From Brevibacillus brevis (GTDB lineage Bacteria; Bacillota; Bacilli; Brevibacillales; Brevibacillaceae): a stretch of 64,000 bases of DNA. Where the stretch lies: assembly GCF_022026395.1 (NCBI RefSeq), contig NZ_CP041767.1:2057501-2121500 (forward strand), read 5' to 3'. Below, piece by piece: positions 60,652 to 64,000 of the stretch (position 1 is the first letter of the stretch; each line of letters starts with the position of its first letter). The position numbers and the translations under genes are program-made. The notes under the pieces are model-generated. The model was not told where the DNA came from and ran no database searches. It was given only the letters and a program-made list of their open reading frames with translations.

Positions 60652-60960
60652 ATGAACGTGACGATGAAGCTGACTGGACTGTTAATCATCTTGCTGGTCG
60701 GGGTAGTTTTGGGATTGCAAACGGCTGAGCGCGGAATATCCAAGGTGAGTGGAGTGCCTGAGGGGCAAGCGCAAACCTTTTCCATCAAAAAAGTGGACCA
60801 AGGTCAAGTGGAGATTGCGGTAATGGGAAAGCAGGTTCAGACTGCTAATCCGAAGGAAATGGTCAACTACGTCAGTCGGATCGGTTTGACTTTGGGCGGA
60901 AGCATTAAAAGTGGGGCGCAGAGTTTTGTCGATTGGGTCGGGAGTTTTTTTGAACCGTGA
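60652..60960 (+). CDS. yqxA: DUF3679 protein YqxA
   Basis: A 102-residue protein with one N-terminal helix (MKLTGLLIILLVGVVLGLQTAERG) and a short charged tail. The DUF3679/YqxA family sits next to spoIIP in Bacilli. ATG at 60652 after AGAGGTGACG. Role unknown, likely sporulation. In B. subtilis lepA follows; here it does not. Confidence 0.85.
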   Translation: MNVTMKLTGLLIILLVGVVLGLQTAERGISKVSGVPEGQAQTFSIKKVDQGQVEIAVMGKQVQTANPKEMVNYVSRIGLTLGGSIKSGAQSFVDWVGSFFEP

Positions 60961-61006
60961 AAATGGTTTATGCGCAAAAAGAAGGGGTGCAGAAAGCCCC
61001 AGTGAC

Positions 61007-61032
61007 AAAAGACCCGTACAGGCGGGTCTTTT
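61007..61032 (+). terminator. Intrinsic terminator
   Basis: AAAAGACCCG pairs with CGGGTCTTTT across a 6-base loop. It ends the spoIIP-yqxA transcript. Confidence 0.9.
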
Positions 61033-61193
61033 GCATGTGACCACAGATACATCATACGATCTGCTAAAACAGTGCAAGTGAGGCTACATCAACAATGAAA
61101 GGGCTATCATAAAATTCCCCTAGATCATTTTTTAGTGCAAGCAAAATATTCTTTTTAGTCAGTAAAGAGCTAATAGTTTGAATTTATTGTGTT

Positions 61194-61221
61194 GCGAAAA
61201 AATTGAATAAATGTCATAATG
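61194..61221 (+). promoter_or_regulatory. Possible promoter of the peptide ABC operon
   Basis: TTGCGA, a 17-base spacer, then CATAAT, in an AT-rich leader about 50 bases before the first gene. It is a moderate match. Confidence 0.4.
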
Positions 61222-61273
61222 TCTATTGATAGGGCTATTTTGGAAGTATATATCGGTGAGAGAGGTGAGCCAC

Positions 61274-62242
61274 GTGTCACATCCTGTCCTGCAAATCGAA
61301 AACCTGCAAACGCACTTTTTCACGGACCGCGGCCAAATCCCTGCCGTTGATGGCGTGACGATCACGGTACAAAAAGGAGAAGTAGTCGGTATCGTAGGCG
61401 AATCCGGCTGCGGAAAGAGCGTTACCTCCCTTTCCGTTATGAAGCTAGTACCCAACCCCCCAGGGAGAATCGTGGGAGGCTCGATTAAATTCAAGGGGGA
61501 GGACCTCGTATCTGTTGACGAAAAGCGAATGAGAGACATCCGCGGAAATGAAATTGCGATGATCTTCCAGGAGCCGATGACGTCTTTAAATCCGGTGTTT
61601 ACGATTGGAGACCAGATAGGAGAATCAGTCCGATTACATACGAAGGCGAGCAAAAAGGACGCAAGAGCACGTGCTATTGAGATGTTGAAAAAAGTCGGAA
61701 TTCCTCGAGCGGAAGCGATTGTCGATGAATACCCGCACCAGCTTTCCGGAGGCATGCGGCAGCGTGTCATGATTGCGATGGCAATGGCCTGCAATCCAGC
61801 GCTTCTGATTGCAGACGAGCCTACTACTGCGCTCGACGTGACGATTCAAGCGCAGATTTTGGACCTGATGCGCCAACTCAACCGAGAAGCTGACACAGCC
61901 ATTCTCCTCATCACCCACGATCTTGGGGTCGTCGCGGAAATGTGTCACCGCGTCGTGGTGATGTACGCAGGGAACGTGATTGAACAAGGAGATGTTCGTA
62001 CGATTTTAAAAAATCCGAAGCATCCTTATACGATCGGCTTGTTGAATTCGTTGCCGAAGCTGGAAGGATCACAGGAGCGTCTCTATTCGATTCCAGGCAA
62101 CGTCCCGATTCCGGGTTCTCTTACTGTCGGATGCCGTTTTGCACCAAGATGCGATAAAGTATCAGACCGATGCCGCAGTGAGATGCCAGAATTAAAAGTG
62201 GTAGGGGACAATCACCTTTCCCGTTGCTGGCTGACCGAATAA
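61274..62242 (+). CDS. Peptide ABC transporter ATPase (DppD/OppD type)
   Basis: A 322-residue ATPase with Walker [13 protein letters not shown], signature LSGGMRQR, Walker B LLIADEPTTALDVT and the C-terminal oligopeptide block GCRFAPRC with Cys residues. It pairs with the next ATPase to power a di- or oligopeptide importer. GTG at 61274 after AGAGGTGA. First gene of the operon. Confidence 0.92.
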   Translation: MSHPVLQIENLQTHFFTDRGQIPAVDGVTITVQKGEVVGIVGESGCGKSVTSLSVMKLVPNPPGRIVGGSIKFKGEDLVSVDEKRMRDIRGNEIAMIFQEPMTSLNPVFTIGDQIGESVRLHTKASKKDARARAIEMLKKVGIPRAEAIVDEYPHQLSGGMRQRVMIAMAMACNPALLIADEPTTALDVTIQAQILDLMRQLNREADTAILLITHDLGVVAEMCHRVVVMYAGNVIEQGDVRTILKNPKHPYTIGLLNSLPKLEGSQERLYSIPGNVPIPGSLTVGCRFAPRCDKVSDRCRSEMPELKVVGDNHLSRCWLTE

Positions 62243-62260
62243 CCCGAGAGGAGCATGCAG

Positions 62261-63232
62261 GTGGCTGAAGATCTTCTGATTGTAAAAAATTTAAAAAAAT
62301 ACTATCCAATCACAGGCGGTGTTCTTGGAGGGGAAATAGGTGTAGTAAAGGCGGTAGATGACGTATCGTTTACCGTTAAGAGTGGCGAAACTTTGGGGCT
62401 GGTAGGGGAGAGCGGCTGTGGAAAGTCCACGACGGGGCGTTCCTTGCTGCGACTGATAGAACCGACCTCAGGTGAAATCAACTTTGACGGGACAGATGTC
62501 ATGTCACTTTCCACAGATGCAATGAGAAAGATGAGACGTGACATGCAAATTGTCTTTCAGGATCCGTTTGCTTCACTTAATCCTAGACATAATATTGAGA
62601 AGATATTGGAAGAGCCTCTGATTGTACATGGTTTGGGTTCTTCGGCAGAGCGAAAAAAGCGCGTGCAGGAAATGCTGGAGATCGTTGGTCTGAGCAGCTA
62701 TCACGCGAGCCGCTATCCGCATCAATTCAGTGGAGGACAGAGGCAGCGGATCGGCATTGCGAGAGCACTGATGCTCAAACCCAAATTGATCGTTGCGGAT
62801 GAGCCTGTGTCTGCACTGGACGTGTCGATTCAGTCGCAGGTGCTCAATCTCATGCAGGATTTGCAACGCGAATTCGGCCTTACATACTTGTTCATTGCCC
62901 ACGATTTGAGTGTAGTGCGTCATATCAGTGATCGGGTAGGCGTGATGTACCTCGGCAGAATTGTCGAGCTGACGACGAGCAGCCAATTGTACGCCAATCC
63001 GCTCCATCCGTACACGAAAGCATTACTGTCGGCGGTACCTTCGCCAGACCCTGATGCAGTACGTGAAAGAGTTATCCTCCAGGGAGATGTGCCGAGCCCT
63101 GCAAAGCCTCCGAGTGGCTGTACATTCCATACGAGGTGTCCCCATGTGACAGAGGAGTGTCGTACTGTCCGACCAGAATTTGCGGATACAGGCGACGGTC
63201 ACTTTGTTGCTTGTCACTTATACAAGTCCTAA
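62261..63232 (+). CDS. Peptide ABC transporter ATPase (DppF/OppF type)
   Basis: A 323-residue partner ATPase with [36 protein letters not shown] and the same C-terminal block (GCTFHTRCP). GTG at 62261 is 7 bases after GGAG; an ATG at 62255 is too close to it. It follows the DppD-type gene by 18 bases. Confidence 0.92.
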   Translation: MAEDLLIVKNLKKYYPITGGVLGGEIGVVKAVDDVSFTVKSGETLGLVGESGCGKSTTGRSLLRLIEPTSGEINFDGTDVMSLSTDAMRKMRRDMQIVFQDPFASLNPRHNIEKILEEPLIVHGLGSSAERKKRVQEMLEIVGLSSYHASRYPHQFSGGQRQRIGIARALMLKPKLIVADEPVSALDVSIQSQVLNLMQDLQREFGLTYLFIAHDLSVVRHISDRVGVMYLGRIVELTTSSQLYANPLHPYTKALLSAVPSPDPDAVRERVILQGDVPSPAKPPSGCTFHTRCPHVTEECRTVRPEFADTGDGHFVACHLYKS

Positions 63233-63361
63233 TCGACAAAAGGGAGTTTGCCTGCCGAATAGGAAGTCTTGTAAAGGGGGGATGCAAAGCAGGAGGTATT
63301 GTATCGACCATCTACCAAAAAGGAACATGCGACCATTCATTAGAAAAAGGGGGATGTTTTC

Positions 63362-64000
63362 ATGAAGAAGAGGGTTCTCTCCGCAACCATGACTAGCCTG
63401 GTGGCGCTGGCCATGTTGATTGCTGGATGCTCTAGCACTTCTACGACACAAGCGCCGGCAGAACAACCAAAGACAGAAACTCCGGCACCTGCAACTGAGC
63501 CTGCAAAAACTGGACCGAAGCAATTAATCGTCGGTCGCGGTGCAGACACAAAAGGGCTTGACCCAATCACGCAAACAGATGGTGAGACATTTAAGGTAAC
63601 CGAGAACGTTATGGATACATTGATTGGCTTTGCGGATGGCTCAACAGAGCTCGCTCCATCGTTGGCTGAGAAATGGGAAGTAACTCCTGATGGTCTCGTT
63701 TATACGCTGAAACTGAGATCAGGCGTGAAATTCCACGATGGAACTGATTTCAATGCAGAGGCGGTCAAATACAACTTTGAACGCTGGAGCGACAAGAGCC
63801 ATCCACAGCATTCACCAGAGGGCTTCGAGTACTACGTAAGCCAATTTGGTGGTTACAAGGGTGACGCGACTCATATCATCAAATCCGTGGAAGCAGTCGA
63901 TCCGACCACTGTAAAATTCACGTTGAATCGTCCACTGGCTCCATTCCTTGCCAACCTGGCAATGTCTCCTTTCGCGATTGGCTCGCCTGAGGCATTGAAA
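63362..64000 (+). CDS. Peptide-binding lipoprotein of the ABC operon (cut by window end)
   Basis: The first 213 codons of a solute-binding family 5 lipoprotein. Signal peptide with lipobox LIAGC (Cys at residue 23), a Pro/Thr/Glu-rich linker, then the mature fold: GRGADTKGLDPITQTDGETF, LAPSLAEKWEVTPDGLVYTL and LRSGVKFHDGTDFNAEAVKYNFERW. The reading frame runs off the right edge, so no stop is seen. ATG after AAAGGGGGATG. The ATPases precede it; permeases probably follow beyond the window. Confidence 0.92.
   Translation, partial: MKKRVLSATMTSLVALAMLIAGCSSTSTTQAPAEQPKTETPAPATEPAKTGPKQLIVGRGADTKGLDPITQTDGETFKVTENVMDTLIGFADGSTELAPSLAEKWEVTPDGLVYTLKLRSGVKFHDGTDFNAEAVKYNFERWSDKSHPQHSPEGFEYYVSQFGGYKGDATHIIKSVEAVDPTTVKFTLNRPLAPFLANLAMSPFAIGSPEALK

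Overview
The window looks like a chromosomal segment of a spore-forming Bacilli member. The best fit is Brevibacillus or a close relative in Paenibacillaceae. This is inferred from gene content (gpr, spoIIP, yqxA, comER/comEA/comEC, the yqeG-yqeM cluster, a leucine T-box, paired DUF2935 proteins, caa3 oxidase assembly genes), strong AGGAGG-type ribosome sites and frequent TTG/GTG starts. No rRNA, tRNA, CRISPR array or intact insertion sequence was seen.

Positions 1-9300 are an AT-rich accessory zone with low gene density. It holds small secreted or membrane proteins of unknown function (2047-2472, 2829-4019, 4647-5102, 6172-6768), a NucB-type DNase, and several decayed genes: a frameshifted DUF421/YetF membrane protein, an ArpU-like phage regulator remnant, an XkdX-like phage tail remnant and an unidentified broken gene. 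It also holds two intact genes of about 50 codons that gene finders can miss: a CxxC/CxxC mini-protein (4213-4359, minus) and a Cys/Trp-rich peptide with a Gly-Gly motif (8787-8939, minus).

Positions 9300-40400 mix accessory and housekeeping genes. They include two DUF2935 proteins flanking a His/Arg/Met-rich 62-residue protein; a ydcZ-crp/fnr-ydcZ cassette with a palindrome upstream; a CarD regulator; a divergent CapA/MurF-like pair followed by a Pro/Gly-rich protein; an oxidase-assembly operon (ctaG, sco, fixH-like); a bdbC-type disulfide pair; a phosphoesterase, cupin, sirtuin and ABC-F protein; an L,D-transpeptidase, acetyltransferases, cvfC, an FAD oxidoreductase and a serine hydrolase; a peptide-binding lipoprotein with a gamma-glutamyl hydrolase; a peroxiredoxin behind a Fur-like box; dinB; and an MFS exporter with its TetR repressor and two matching operators.

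Positions 40500-61050 are conserved core. The order is yqeG-yqeH-aroE-yhbY-nadD-yqeK-rsfS-yqeM, T-box-leuS, comER and comEA (minus), asnB (minus), comEC, an ECF sigma/anti-sigma pair, holA, rpsT (minus), gpr, spoIIP and yqxA. Compared with Bacillus subtilis, the com operon is split, comEB is absent here, asnB and a sigma pair are inserted, and a peptide/nickel-type ABC operon (61274 to the window end, last gene cut off) sits where lepA usually follows yqxA.
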